A stretch of 64,000 nucleotides of DNA from Pedobacter sp. PLR (GCF_026239675.1 NZ_JAPIVQ010000006.1:310001-374000), one strand, 5' to 3'; shown: positions 7,700 to 16,568, numbered from the stretch's first letter. Made by a program: numbers and translations. The notes: a model not told the origin generated them from the letters alone.

Positions 7700-8314
7700 T
7701 TATTTATAGTCAGTTACCTGGATGTGATGCGTGCAAAATGAATACTCGACCTCCTGATTTGACCCTACGATGACTAATCTTTGGTCGGTAAAATTGGCAA
7801 TTAAGGTCAGATACCAGTCTATACCTTGCTGATCAAGATTAGAAGTTGGCTCATCTAAAAGCAGGATAGGACTATCGGAACAGAAGGCCAGCACCAGTTT
7901 AGTGCGCTGTTTCATTCCCGAAGAGAAGTATTTTAAAGCCTTATCCTGCGACTTCTCCAGCCCCAGCAGCTCCAACACTCCTTCTTTAGTCATGTCCTTG
8001 TACAGTCCTTTAAATTTGAAATGAAAGTCTATGGTCTCTTCCAGCGTAAATTCTTCGATCAGATCGAGGTATGGCGCTGCAAAGCTGAGGTGCTGGTAGA
8101 TGTTTTCTACCGGGACGACTTTATCCTTCTGATAGCTGATATGGCCCTCAGAAGGAGATAAATTGCCAAGAATCATGCTCAATAAGGTCGACTTCCCCGA
8201 ACCGTTGGGTCCGAGGATGGCATAAGTGCCGGGGGCCTTAAATTCGTAACTCACATTACGAAAAATCCACTCCTGGTTAAACCTTCTACCGGCCTTATCT
8301 AAGTTGATTTTCAT
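7700..8314 (-). CDS. ABC transporter ATP-binding protein, orphan subunit
   Basis: The ATP-binding subunit has 204 residues. Walker A is GPNGSGKST (35-43), the signature is YFSSGMKQR (a CcmA/GldA-like variant of LSGGQ), and Walker B is ILLLDEPTSNLD. The ATG at 8314 is preferred over a TTG one codon upstream. It is the last gene of the lpxD / lpxC-fabZ / lpxA operon, 10 bases after lpxA. No permease gene lies nearby, so its partner and cargo are unknown. Its short length without extra domains resembles heme-exporter-type or gliding-type ATPases. The link to lipid A export is only positional. Confidence 0.88.
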   Translation of the reverse strand: MKINLDKAGRRFNQEWIFRNVSYEFKAPGTYAILGPNGSGKSTLLSMILGNLSPSEGHISYQKDKVVPVENIYQHLSFAAPYLDLIEEFTLEETIDFHFKFKGLYKDMTKEGVLELLGLEKSQDKALKYFSSGMKQRTKLVLAFCSDSPILLLDEPTSNLDQQGIDWYLTLIANFTDQRLVIVGSNQEVEYSFCTHHIQVTDYK

Positions 8315-8323
8315 CAAATAATA

Positions 8324-9109
8324 TTAGCTACCAGAACCAAAGCCTTTCATCACACCTCTGTTCGAGTTTCTGATGAATTCTAAGATTTCGTCTCTGATTT
8401 CTGTAGGTGCGAATTCTGCTTCAATCATATCCAATGCTTTACTGACATTGTTATGCTTCACAAATAACACCCGATAAATTTCCTGAATTTCATTGATTTG
8501 TTCTGAAGAAAAACCTCTTCTCCTCAAACCAACAGAGTTGATTCCTGCATAAGAAAGTGGCTCACGAGCTGCTTTCACATATGGAGGAACGTCTTTTCTC
8601 ACCAATGAACCACCGGTTACAAAGGCATGAGAACCAACTTTCACAAACTGATGAATCGCTACTAAACCGGCAAGAACCACATAATCACCGATGGTGATGT
8701 GCCCTGCAAGCGTTGTGCTGTTAGAGAAAATACAGTGATCACCAACCTCACAATCGTGAGCGATGTGAGAATACGCCTGAATCAAACAGTTGCTGCCGAT
8801 GACAGTCTTCCATTTGTCTTTAGTACCTCTGTTAATGGTTACACACTCTCTGATCGTGGTATTATCACCGATCTCTGCAGTGGTAACTTCCCCTGCAAAC
8901 TTCAAATCCTGAGGCACACCTGAGATCACAGATCCCGGAAATACCCGACAATTTTTACCAATTCTGGCGCCATCCATGATGACCACATTTGACCCGATCC
9001 AGGTACCTTCCCCAATTTCTACATCCTTGTGTATTACTGCAAAAGGCTCAATTACTACATTATCGGCAATTTTTGCCTGCGGATGTATATACGCTAAGGG
9101 TTGTATCAT
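8324..9109 (-). CDS. lpxA: UDP-N-acetylglucosamine acyltransferase
   Basis: The 261-residue protein is of the left-handed beta-helix type. It moves an R-3-hydroxyacyl group from ACP to the 3-OH of UDP-GlcNAc, the first step of lipid A synthesis in the cytosol. The first two thirds are hexapeptide repeats such as IGEGTWIGSNVVIMDGARIG. The segment IQAYSHIAHDCEVGDHCIFS holds the conserved catalytic-region histidine. The C-terminal helical part (GINSVGLRRRGFSSEQINEI) is typical of LpxA and separates it from LpxD. It overlaps the upstream lpxC-fabZ stop by 4 bases (ATGA), indicating translational coupling. Confidence 0.96.
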   Translation of the reverse strand: MIQPLAYIHPQAKIADNVVIEPFAVIHKDVEIGEGTWIGSNVVIMDGARIGKNCRVFPGSVISGVPQDLKFAGEVTTAEIGDNTTIRECVTINRGTKDKWKTVIGSNCLIQAYSHIAHDCEVGDHCIFSNSTTLAGHITIGDYVVLAGLVAIHQFVKVGSHAFVTGGSLVRKDVPPYVKAAREPLSYAGINSVGLRRRGFSSEQINEIQEIYRVLFVKHNNVSKALDMIEAEFAPTEIRDEILEFIRNSNRGVMKGFGSGS

Positions 9110-10518
9110 GATACGGTTTCGCTTTCTTTTACTTTAACAATTTGGGCCATCATCTCTGCTTCCACCACCACTTTTCCACCGACCATGCCAACACCCTTCA
9201 TTTGAGCGATACCTCTTCTGATGGGCTCCATTAAGTCACATCTGAATACGATTGTATCACCCGGCGATACCTGAGCTCTAAAACGTACATTGTCAATTTT
9301 CAAAAACAACGTCAGGTAATTTCTTGGATCTTCAACGGTACTTAACACTAAAATACCTCCGGTTTGTGCCATTGCTTCGATCTGAATTACGCCCGGAAAT
9401 ACCGGTGCCCCAGGGAAGTGTCCTTTAAAGAACTCCTCATTCATCGTTACATTTTTAACACCAACCACGTGTGTTTTAGACAATTCCAGAATCTTATCGA
9501 TAAACAGGAATGGCTGTCTGTGTGGCAGAATCTCCATAATCTGTACCACATCATATAGTGGTTTTACAGAAGGATCATAGATATGCTGTACTTTTTTATT
9601 TTTCTCTTTTTTAATGGCTGCTTTGATTTTCTTAGCAAAAGCCACATTGGCAGCATGTCCGGGACGTGCAGCCATGATATGACCTTTTAAGTGAACCCCT
9701 ACCAGGGCAAGATCACCGATCATATCCAACAATTTATGTCTTGCAGGCTCATTCTGGTACCGCAATTCCATATTATTTAAGATGCCTTGAGGAGCGACTT
9801 CAATTGCGCTTCTGTTGAAGATTTTCGCAAGATGGTCTAACTCTTCTTTAGTTACTTCCTTGTCTACAATCACGATGGCATTGTTCAAATCTCCACCTTT
9901 AATCAGGTTGTTTTGAAGCTGGTATTCCAGTTCATGAAGGAAACAGAAGGTTCTACAAGAAGCAATTTCTTTTTTAAATTCTGCAATGCTGGATATACCG
10001 GCATGCTGACTTCCCAATACAGGAGAATTATAGTCGATCATACAAGTAAACCTGTAATCATCTAATGGCATCGCCACGATTTCGACCTTTCTATCCGGTT
10101 CCGTATAAGTAATGTTATGCGGAATCGAGAAATATTCGCGGTCTACGCTTTGTAACTGGGCACCAACACTTTCCAGTGCTTCCAGGAACATAATTGCGCT
10201 ACCATCCATGATTGGCGTTTCAGGACCGTCCAGCTTAATCAGCACGTTATCAAGGTCCATCCCAACAAGAGAGGCCATTACGTGTTCTACTGTACTGATA
10301 CTGGCACCGTTTTGAGAAATTGTAGTTCCTCTGGCAGTGTCTGTAACGTTGTCACAATCAGCATCCACAATCGGGCTTCCCGGTAAATCGGTTCTTTGAA
10401 ATTTAAATCCGTGATTTTCTGGTGCCGGACAAAAAGTAAGCGTCACATTTGCTCCGGTATGCAGGCCTACGCCCGATACAGAAACTTCGCCTTTTATGGT
10501 TTTTTGCTTCACATTCAT
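9106..10518 (-). CDS. lpxC-fabZ: Fused LpxC deacetylase / FabZ dehydratase
   Basis: The 470-residue fusion protein has two enzymes. Residues 1 to about 305 are LpxC, the zinc deacetylase that commits UDP-acyl-GlcNAc to lipid A; His79 in STVEHVMASL, the ARHKLLDMIGDLALVG block and the His in LKGHIMAARPGH are visible. Residues of about 320 to 465 are FabZ, the 3-hydroxyacyl-ACP dehydratase, with LPHRQPFLFIDKI and the active-site FFKGHFPGAPVFPG. The fusion is a known feature of Bacteroidetes. It joins two enzymes that compete for the same hydroxyacyl-ACP pool. The gene shares one base with the lpxD stop and overlaps lpxA by 4. Confidence 0.96.
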   Translation of the reverse strand: MNVKQKTIKGEVSVSGVGLHTGANVTLTFCPAPENHGFKFQRTDLPGSPIVDADCDNVTDTARGTTISQNGASISTVEHVMASLVGMDLDNVLIKLDGPETPIMDGSAIMFLEALESVGAQLQSVDREYFSIPHNITYTEPDRKVEIVAMPLDDYRFTCMIDYNSPVLGSQHAGISSIAEFKKEIASCRTFCFLHELEYQLQNNLIKGGDLNNAIVIVDKEVTKEELDHLAKIFNRSAIEVAPQGILNNMELRYQNEPARHKLLDMIGDLALVGVHLKGHIMAARPGHAANVAFAKKIKAAIKKEKNKKVQHIYDPSVKPLYDVVQIMEILPHRQPFLFIDKILELSKTHVVGVKNVTMNEEFFKGHFPGAPVFPGVIQIEAMAQTGGILVLSTVEDPRNYLTLFLKIDNVRFRAQVSPGDTIVFRCDLMEPIRRGIAQMKGVGMVGGKVVVEAEMMAQIVKVKESETVS

Positions 10519-11591
10519 TATTTTGCTATTGTGCTGTTTTGTTCAATTAATGCTTTGAGTTCTGAGATAGTATTTTCTAATGCCACGATTCGTTTTTCAA
10601 CGGTTGGCAGTTGTTTAAAGATCACTGAAGCCCTCATCCAGTCTCTTAAAGGCTGTGCAGGGCTCCCATGCCATTGTTTAAATTCGGTAGTGGTATTGAA
10701 GTTGATTCCTGCCTGAGCACCAATCTGAGTCCCTTTTGCAAGGCTCAGGTGACCGGCAATACCTACTTGTCCGCCAATAACCGAATTTTCGCCGATTTTT
10801 GTGCTTCCCGAGATACCGGTTTGTGCGGCAACAACAGTATGCGCGCCTACATCTACATTGTGCGCGATCTGAATCAAATTGTCTAGTTTCACTCCTTTTC
10901 TAATGAAAGTAGAGCCCATCGTAGCGCGGTCTACCGAAGTATTTGCACCAATCTCGACATCGTCTTCAATCACGACATTACCAATCTGTGCAATCTTCGA
11001 ATATGTGCCATCCGGTTGTGGCGCAAAGCCAAAACCATCACTACCAATTACGGTATTTGCATGGATCACAATGTTATTTCCGAGTACAGAACGGTTGTAT
11101 ATTTTTACGCCGGGAAAAATCTGGCAGTTGGTTCCAATTTCAGTATCTGCTCCAACATATACCTGCGACTGGATCCTGGTATCTTCACCAATCACCACAT
11201 TTTCGCTGATATAGCTAAAAGCTGCAATAAATACATTCTTGCCGATTTTTGCAGAAGGATGGATAAAACAAGGCTGCTCAATACCTGACTGGGTATTCAT
11301 CTGATTCATCACCTCATTGTATTTCTCCAGCAAAACTGAAAACGCACTATAAGGATCAGCCACTTTAATCAAAGTGCTTTCAATAGGCTGAGATGGAGAA
11401 AAATCATTCCCTACGATGACTACAGAGGCCTTCGTTGAGTATAAATAGTTTTCATATTTTGGATTAGACAAAAAACATAAAGCCCCGGCAGCTCCATCTT
11501 CTATCTTAGAGAGTTCTGTTACCTTAGCATTTTCATCGCCTTCAATGGTGCCATCTATAAATTCGCTTATCTGCTTGGCAGTAAATTGCAT
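10518..11591 (-). CDS. lpxD: UDP-3-O-(3-hydroxyacyl)glucosamine N-acyltransferase
   Basis: The 357-residue protein carries out the third lipid A step, adding the N-linked hydroxyacyl chain. The N-terminal uridine-binding domain (about 1-100, with KIEDGAAGALCFLSNPKYENYLYST) precedes a long hexapeptide-repeat helix. GSDGFGFAP and the catalytic-region LIQIAHNVDVGAHT are typical of LpxD. A C-terminal helix (LPTVEKRIVALENTISELKALI) may form the trimer coiled coil. It is the first gene of the operon, and the promoter found just upstream leaves nearly no untranslated leader. Confidence 0.96.
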   Translation of the reverse strand: MQFTAKQISEFIDGTIEGDENAKVTELSKIEDGAAGALCFLSNPKYENYLYSTKASVVIVGNDFSPSQPIESTLIKVADPYSAFSVLLEKYNEVMNQMNTQSGIEQPCFIHPSAKIGKNVFIAAFSYISENVVIGEDTRIQSQVYVGADTEIGTNCQIFPGVKIYNRSVLGNNIVIHANTVIGSDGFGFAPQPDGTYSKIAQIGNVVIEDDVEIGANTSVDRATMGSTFIRKGVKLDNLIQIAHNVDVGAHTVVAAQTGISGSTKIGENSVIGGQVGIAGHLSLAKGTQIGAQAGINFNTTTEFKQWHGSPAQPLRDWMRASVIFKQLPTVEKRIVALENTISELKALIEQNSTIAK

Positions 11592-11595
11592 CGTA

Positions 11596-11625
11596 CAAAG
11601 TTAAGTGTTAAATTGATATGAACAA
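11596..11625 (-). promoter_or_regulatory. Promoter of the lpx operon
   Basis: On the minus strand TTG (11623-11625), a 19-base spacer and TAACTTTG (11596-11603) match the Bacteroidetes consensus. The -7 element ends only 4 bases before the lpxD ATG (11591), so the mRNA should begin at or within a few bases of the start codon. Confidence 0.7.
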
Positions 11626-11697
11626 ATAAACCTATTTAGGTTATTCCTTGCTCAATCTAAAAACGGGATTAAAAATTAATTATTTTGTTAAAAAATG

Positions 11698-12921
11698 CTA
11701 AATCATTCTGGGATAGCACAGTATGTGTTTGGTAACCGTCTTATCCAAAGATTCTAAATTAGATAAATCCGATGCTTTTGCAATGTCAATGGTGGTGTTA
11801 TTTTTCAGCAGAATATTGATATTCCCGCTCCCTGCATTATAGGCGCGGTTTTCTATCTGATCTGTAAAGACGAAATAACCAACTTCCTCCAGGTTGAGTT
11901 GTAAGTTTTTGGTAGCTTTATCCTTCAGTTCCTGCACCCGTTTAGGATCCGGGGCCTCCGAGCTGATCTCTACCTTATATAAATTCCGACTGATAAACAT
12001 TTGGCATAAACGTGATAAGATCGGGTCGGAATATTCCCTCCAAACCTTTACAGAAGTGACAATATCCTGATCGTCCAGCTTAAAAAATGCGTCTAAATGG
12101 CGCTCACTCTGAAAGAAATCTGCTTTATTGACATCATTTTTTAGGAAATGTTGTAATGCGGGCGAGGCAAAAAGCGTTTCACCCTTGCCGGAAATTTCCT
12201 TGGCGCGCTCCAGTATTCTGACCAGCAAATATTCTCCGGCAACCACTGTTTTATGGAGGTATACCTGCCAGTACATCAATCTTCTGGCAATCAGGAAGTT
12301 TTCAATGGAATAGATCCCTTTCTCTTCGATCACCAATTCGCCATCCAATACGTTGAACATTTTGATGATCCGGTCGAAACTGATTACCCCTTCACTCACC
12401 CCGGTAAAGAAACTGTCGCGGTTGAGGTAATCCATGCGGTCCAGGTCTAACTGTCCGGAAACCAGTTGTGGCAGGAATTTCTTTGGATAATCACCTTTAA
12501 AGATGTTGATTGCCATCGTTAAACGGCCTCCAAACTCCACATTTAGCTTTTCCATGATCAACATAGAAATGGCTTCATGATGAATGCCGTTAACTAACGT
12601 ATGCTCCAGCGCGTGAGAAAAAGGCCCATGTCCGATGTCATGTAACAGAATGGCAATTGTGGCCGCTTCTTCTTCTTCCCTGCTGATTTCCTGCCCTTTA
12701 CTTTTAAGGATTTCCAAAGCGAGGCTCATTAAATGCATTGCGCCCAGCGCATGATGAAACCTGGTGTGCAGGGCTCCCGGATACACCAAATGCGTCATCC
12801 CTAATTGCTTGATATACCTTAACCGCTGAAAATAAGGGTGTGAGATCAAGTCAAACACGATTTCAGAGGGGATATTTATGAAGCCATATACGGGGTCATT
12901 TATGATTTTCTTTTTGTTCAA
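11698..12921 (-). CDS. HD domain phosphohydrolase (dGTPase-like)
   Basis: The 407-residue protein is of the HD superfamily group that includes dNTP triphosphohydrolases and YdhJ-like proteins. The metal-binding residues are visible: His in TRFHHALGAMHL (about 54-62), the HD pair in ILLHDIGHGPFSHALEH (His94, Asp95), and a later Asp in LDLDRMDYLNRDSFFTG. The first 200 residues hold the catalytic domain, and the rest is helical and less conserved. The likely reaction is nucleotide or phosphate-ester hydrolysis, but the substrate is unknown. The gene diverges from porX with a 106-base gap to the chosen porX start. Confidence 0.85.
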   Translation of the reverse strand: MNKKKIINDPVYGFINIPSEIVFDLISHPYFQRLRYIKQLGMTHLVYPGALHTRFHHALGAMHLMSLALEILKSKGQEISREEEEAATIAILLHDIGHGPFSHALEHTLVNGIHHEAISMLIMEKLNVEFGGRLTMAINIFKGDYPKKFLPQLVSGQLDLDRMDYLNRDSFFTGVSEGVISFDRIIKMFNVLDGELVIEEKGIYSIENFLIARRLMYWQVYLHKTVVAGEYLLVRILERAKEISGKGETLFASPALQHFLKNDVNKADFFQSERHLDAFFKLDDQDIVTSVKVWREYSDPILSRLCQMFISRNLYKVEISSEAPDPKRVQELKDKATKNLQLNLEEVGYFVFTDQIENRAYNAGSGNINILLKNNTTIDIAKASDLSNLESLDKTVTKHILCYPRMI

Positions 12922-13027
12922 TCCTTACAAATAAAATTATACGGTACAAAAATTGCTATTTTTATCCATACTAAGAAAGAGAAATACTTTTTTGAAAGAT
13001 TTAATTTTATTTTATATAAGTACAGCA

Positions 13028-14584
13028 ATGCAGGAAACCAAAATTTTATGGGCCGACGATGAGATCAACTTATTAAAACCACATATACTATTACTAAACG
13101 AAAAAGGATACCATGTTACCACTTTTACCAACGGCAATGACGCGCTGGAAGCCTTTGGTAAAGAGCACTTTGACCTGGTATTCTTAGATGAAAATATGCC
13201 GGGATTAACCGGACTGGAGACCCTTACTGCCATCAAAAATATCAGAAATGATGTACCGGTGGTATTGATCACGAAAAGTGAAGAAGAAAACTTAATGGAA
13301 GACGCGATTGGCTCTAAAATCGACGATTATCTGATTAAGCCAGTGAACCCAAAACAAGTATTATTGACCATTAAAAAGATCATTGACAATAAGCGTTTAG
13401 TCAGCGAAAAGACATCTATGGCCTATCAGCAAGATTTCCGCAGACTAGGTATGACGTTGAATGACAGGCTAAGTTATGAGGAATGGGTAGAGGTTTATAA
13501 AAAGCTTGTATTCTGGGAATTGGAGCTTGAAAAACTCGATGATCCACAGATGCATGAGATCCTGACGATGCAAAAATCAGAAGCCAATGCACAGTTCTCC
13601 AAGTTCATTGAAGACCATTATTTAGGTTGGGTGAATGGCAAAGAAAAAGCCCCTTTACTCTCCAATGAGCTGTTGAAAAAGAAAGCTTTTCCACTAATAA
13701 ATGACAACAATGTTCCGGTGTTTTTCATTCTGATTGACAATTTACGTTATGACCAGTGGAAAATTATCAATCCGCTGATTACGGAGCATTTCCGTCTGGA
13801 GGAAGAGGATACGTATTCCAGTATTCTGCCAACGGCTACGCAATATGCGAGAAACTCGATTTTCTCAGGCCTGATGCCTCTGGAAATGGAGAAACGTTAC
13901 CCTAAGTTATGGCAAAATGACGATGAAGAAGGTGGAAAAAACCTACATGAAAGCACTTTCCTGACTGAAAATCTCAAAAGAACACATAGAAAAGATTGTA
14001 AGCACAGTTACCATAAAATCCTGACTTACGATGATGGTAAGGCCTTGAACGAACAGGTAAACAACTTGCTTCAAAACGATTTTAATGCCATTGTATACAA
14101 CTTTGTAGACATGTTATCTCATGCCCGTACGGATATGCAAATGATCCGTGAACTGGCCAATGATGATGCCGCCTACCGTTCACTTACCCTGTCCTGGTTT
14201 GAGCATTCTCCTTTGATGGAACTGCTGAAAAAACTGGCTCAGAAAAAGGTGAAATTAGTGATCACAACAGATCACGGAACGATCCGCGTAAAACATGCCA
14301 GCAAGGTAATCGGAGATCGGAATACAAACACGAATTTACGTTACAAACAAGGTAGAAACCTGAATTACAATGCCAAAGAGGTGTTTTTAATTAAGAATCC
14401 ACATGAAGCCCAGTTGCCTAAAATCAACATCAGCTCTAACTATATTTTTGCTAAAGAGGACCGTTATTTCGTTTATCAGAACAACTACAATCAGTTCGTA
14501 AACTACTATAATGAGACTTTCCAGCATGGCGGAATTTCATTAGAAGAAATGATCATTCCGGTAGCTACTTACAGCTCCAAATAA
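13028..14584 (+). CDS. porX: PorX, response regulator with PglZ-type phosphatase domain
   Basis: The 518-residue protein is from the chosen ATG. The longer frame adds 25 residues that do not look coding, and known PorX proteins begin with the receiver domain. Residues of about 5-120 form the receiver (acidic pair Asp10-Asp11, phospho-acceptor Asp54 in FLDENMPG, and LIKP). Residues of about 230-500 form an alkaline-phosphatase/PglZ-like domain with FFILIDNLRYDQW, LPTATQYARNSIFSG and ITTDHGTIRVKHAS. In other Bacteroidetes PorX works with PorY to control type IX secretion genes and has zinc-dependent phosphodiesterase activity. No porY or T9SS structural gene lies in this window. Confidence 0.93.
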   Translation: MQETKILWADDEINLLKPHILLLNEKGYHVTTFTNGNDALEAFGKEHFDLVFLDENMPGLTGLETLTAIKNIRNDVPVVLITKSEEENLMEDAIGSKIDDYLIKPVNPKQVLLTIKKIIDNKRLVSEKTSMAYQQDFRRLGMTLNDRLSYEEWVEVYKKLVFWELELEKLDDPQMHEILTMQKSEANAQFSKFIEDHYLGWVNGKEKAPLLSNELLKKKAFPLINDNNVPVFFILIDNLRYDQWKIINPLITEHFRLEEEDTYSSILPTATQYARNSIFSGLMPLEMEKRYPKLWQNDDEEGGKNLHESTFLTENLKRTHRKDCKHSYHKILTYDDGKALNEQVNNLLQNDFNAIVYNFVDMLSHARTDMQMIRELANDDAAYRSLTLSWFEHSPLMELLKKLAQKKVKLVITTDHGTIRVKHASKVIGDRNTNTNLRYKQGRNLNYNAKEVFLIKNPHEAQLPKINISSNYIFAKEDRYFVYQNNYNQFVNYYNETFQHGGISLEEMIIPVATYSSK

Positions 14585-14605
14585 CCCGGTTATACCTAAA
14601 TATTT

Positions 14606-14650
14606 AAAATGGTTAGTCTGCTAAATTTTTTCAGGTAGACTAGCCATTTT
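14606..14650. terminator. Terminator hairpin after porX
   Basis: A 14-bp stem (14606-14619 with 14637-14650, one G-T wobble) with a 17-base loop ends in four T. Its AAAA/TTTT base suits termination in both directions. Confidence 0.65.
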
Positions 14651-14657
14651 AGTTTCG

Positions 14658-14720
14658 GCTATAGCGGCCTTAAGCAAGCCTTACCGGAGCGTTGGCGGGG
14701 CCTTGCCGGGGCCGGAAGCC
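14658..14720 (-). repeat. GC-rich dispersed intergenic repeat, copy A
   Basis: Read on the minus strand, this matches 60724-60790 on the plus strand. Shared blocks occur in the same order: GGCTT, GCCCCG, the 16-base CAAGGCCCCGCCAACG, GCTTAAG and CTATA. It stands out as very GC-rich in AT-rich surroundings. The family is unknown to me. Confidence 0.7.
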
Positions 14721-14801
14721 AGTTTACGGCGGAACAACGAAGATACAAGGACCCGATTTCCGACAATATGCCTGCAACACGACCATCATTCTAGCTCCAT
14801 T

Positions 14802-14834
14802 TTGTATCTGGTTCCTATAATTTTACTAATTTTG
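14802..14834 (+). promoter_or_regulatory. Probable tsaE promoter
   Basis: TTG (14802-14804) and TAATTTTG (14827-14834) are separated by 22 bases, slightly more than the usual 19-21. The start of transcription would lie about 20-25 bases before the tsaE ATG. Confidence 0.5.
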
Positions 14835-14862
14835 AGCGCTTATAAAAAACAATCTTATTCCA

Positions 14863-15279
14863 ATGAACATTGAGGTTAAAAATATAGCAGGTCTGGATCA
14901 GGCGGCTCAAAAAGTGCTTGAATTTGCTGAAAATGAGCGCTTCTTCATCTTTGAGGGGGAAATGGGTGCTGGAAAAACAACCTTCATCAAAGCGCTGGCA
15001 AAAGCATTAGGCGTCACAGATGTGGTATCCAGTCCTACATTTTCCATTGTCAATGAATATGAAGGCAAGGGCCGTATCATTTACCATTTCGATTTTTACA
15101 GGATCAAAGACCTACAGGAAGCTTTTGATATTGGCTATGAAGAATATTTTTATTCGGAGCATATCTGCCTGATAGAATGGCCGGAAAAAGTAGAAGAATT
15201 ACTACCCGAACATTATATTAAAATCGAAATCACTGCCCCTGCAGAAACGGAAAGATTACTGTCAATTTCCAGAATTTAA
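14863..15279 (+). CDS. tsaE: tRNA threonylcarbamoyladenosine synthesis ATPase TsaE
   Basis: The small 138-residue P-loop protein has Walker A GEMGAGKTT at 32-40, the family block SSPTFSIVNEY, YHFDFYRIKD and the C-terminal ICLIEWPEKVE. TsaE works with TsaB, TsaD and TsaC to make the t6A37 modification of tRNAs that read ANN codons, and its ATPase cycle resets the TsaBD complex. The length is normal for the family. It is followed after 62 bases by alanine dehydrogenase, a neighbour pair often seen in Bacteroidetes. Confidence 0.95.
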   Translation: MNIEVKNIAGLDQAAQKVLEFAENERFFIFEGEMGAGKTTFIKALAKALGVTDVVSSPTFSIVNEYEGKGRIIYHFDFYRIKDLQEAFDIGYEEYFYSEHICLIEWPEKVEELLPEHYIKIEITAPAETERLLSISRI

Positions 15280-15341
15280 ATACTAAATGCACTTATTTTC
15301 AGGTATTTTGCTTATTTTGAGATCAAATATCTATAAATAAA

Positions 15342-16568
15342 ATGGCTACAGGATTACGGGAAGGAATGGCCTCTATTGCTCAAAAAGGACTGCTACAGCC
15401 CAAAGAGACCATGTCAGAAATCAACAAAAAAACCAATAGTCTATATATTGGCATTCCAAAAGAGATTTCATTTCAGGAGAACAGGATCGCACTGACCCCA
15501 TTGTCTGTTGCCTTGCTGATCAATAACGGCCATCGCGTCATTGTCGAAAGTGGTGCAGGAACCGGAGCGAATTTCTCTGACAATGATTATAGTGAACAAG
15601 GTGCCACTATTTCTTTTCATAAGAAAAGTGTATTTGAGGCGGATATCCTTGTCAAGATTGCGCCACCAACGCTGGAAGAGATTGCAATGATGCATAAAGG
15701 GCAAACGCTGATCTCGGCATTGCAAATGGGCGGACTGAAAGAAAGTTACCTGAAAGCTTTATTGAATAAAAAGATCAACGCACTCTGTTTTGAACATCTA
15801 CGCGATGAAGGTGGCATTCTAAGTGTGGTTCGGGCAATGAGCGAAATTGTTGGCGCAACGTCAATTTTTATTGCCGCAGAATATCTGAGCTCCGCAACGG
15901 GCGGTAAAGGATTGATGCTTGGCGGATTTACCGGGGTGCCTCCAACAGAAGTTGTCATTTTAGGGGCAGGAACGGTCGGAGAATACGCCGCGCGTACGGC
16001 ATTATCTCTGGGTGCGGAAGTGAAAGTGTTCGATAGCTCCCTCTATCGCCTCAGAAGGCTCCAAAACAACTTAGGGAGCAGGGTGTTCACTTCGGTGATG
16101 CAACCCATCGTTTTAAGTAAGGCAATTACCACCTGTGATGTGGTGATTGGTGCAATTCGTGCAAATCATGGCAGAAGCCCTTGTATTGTGATGGAAGAAA
16201 TGGTGATGCGCATGAAACCTAATTCAGTAGTCATCGATGTGAGTATTGATCAGGGCGGCTGCTTCGAAACTTCTGAAGTGACCAACCACAGCAATCCCAC
16301 ATTTAGAAAACATGAGGTCATTCATTACTGCGTCCCGAACATTGCCTCTCGTGTACCAAGAACAGCTTCTTATGCGCTTACCAATATTTTTGCGCCAATC
16401 TTACTCGACATCGGCGACCTTGGTGGCCTAACCGGTGTGATCTGGAGTAAGCCGGGAATCAGAGAAGCATTGTATATATATCAGGGCCACCTGACTAATA
16501 AAGACCTTGCCAGTATGTTTAACCTCCCCTTTAAGGATATTGAACTTTTGGTGGTCTCCAATCAATAA
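15342..16568 (+). CDS. ald: Alanine dehydrogenase
   Basis: The 408-residue protein catalyses NAD-dependent oxidative deamination of L-alanine to pyruvate and ammonia, or the reverse. After an N-terminal extension of about 35 residues comes the family start LYIGIPKEISFQENRIALTP, the nucleotide-binding GAGTVGEYAARTALSLGAEV, and SVVIDVSIDQGGCFETS. Classic enzymes have about 370 residues, so this is the longer form known from Bacteroidetes. A second in-frame ATG at codon 24 is possible. A VanX-like dipeptidase follows 3 bases after the stop. The pair could channel alanine released from peptidoglycan peptides, but the dipeptidase would release D-alanine, so a racemase from elsewhere would be needed. 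Confidence 0.9.
   Translation: MATGLREGMASIAQKGLLQPKETMSEINKKTNSLYIGIPKEISFQENRIALTPLSVALLINNGHRVIVESGAGTGANFSDNDYSEQGATISFHKKSVFEADILVKIAPPTLEEIAMMHKGQTLISALQMGGLKESYLKALLNKKINALCFEHLRDEGGILSVVRAMSEIVGATSIFIAAEYLSSATGGKGLMLGGFTGVPPTEVVILGAGTVGEYAARTALSLGAEVKVFDSSLYRLRRLQNNLGSRVFTSVMQPIVLSKAITTCDVVIGAIRANHGRSPCIVMEEMVMRMKPNSVVIDVSIDQGGCFETSEVTNHSNPTFRKHEVIHYCVPNIASRVPRTASYALTNIFAPILLDIGDLGGLTGVIWSKPGIREALYIYQGHLTNKDLASMFNLPFKDIELLVVSNQ

Noticed and set aside
12962..12970. TTATCCATA between the HD gene and porX as a DnaA box
   Set aside because: A single 8-of-9 match without neighbours is expected by chance in 64 kb of AT-rich DNA.
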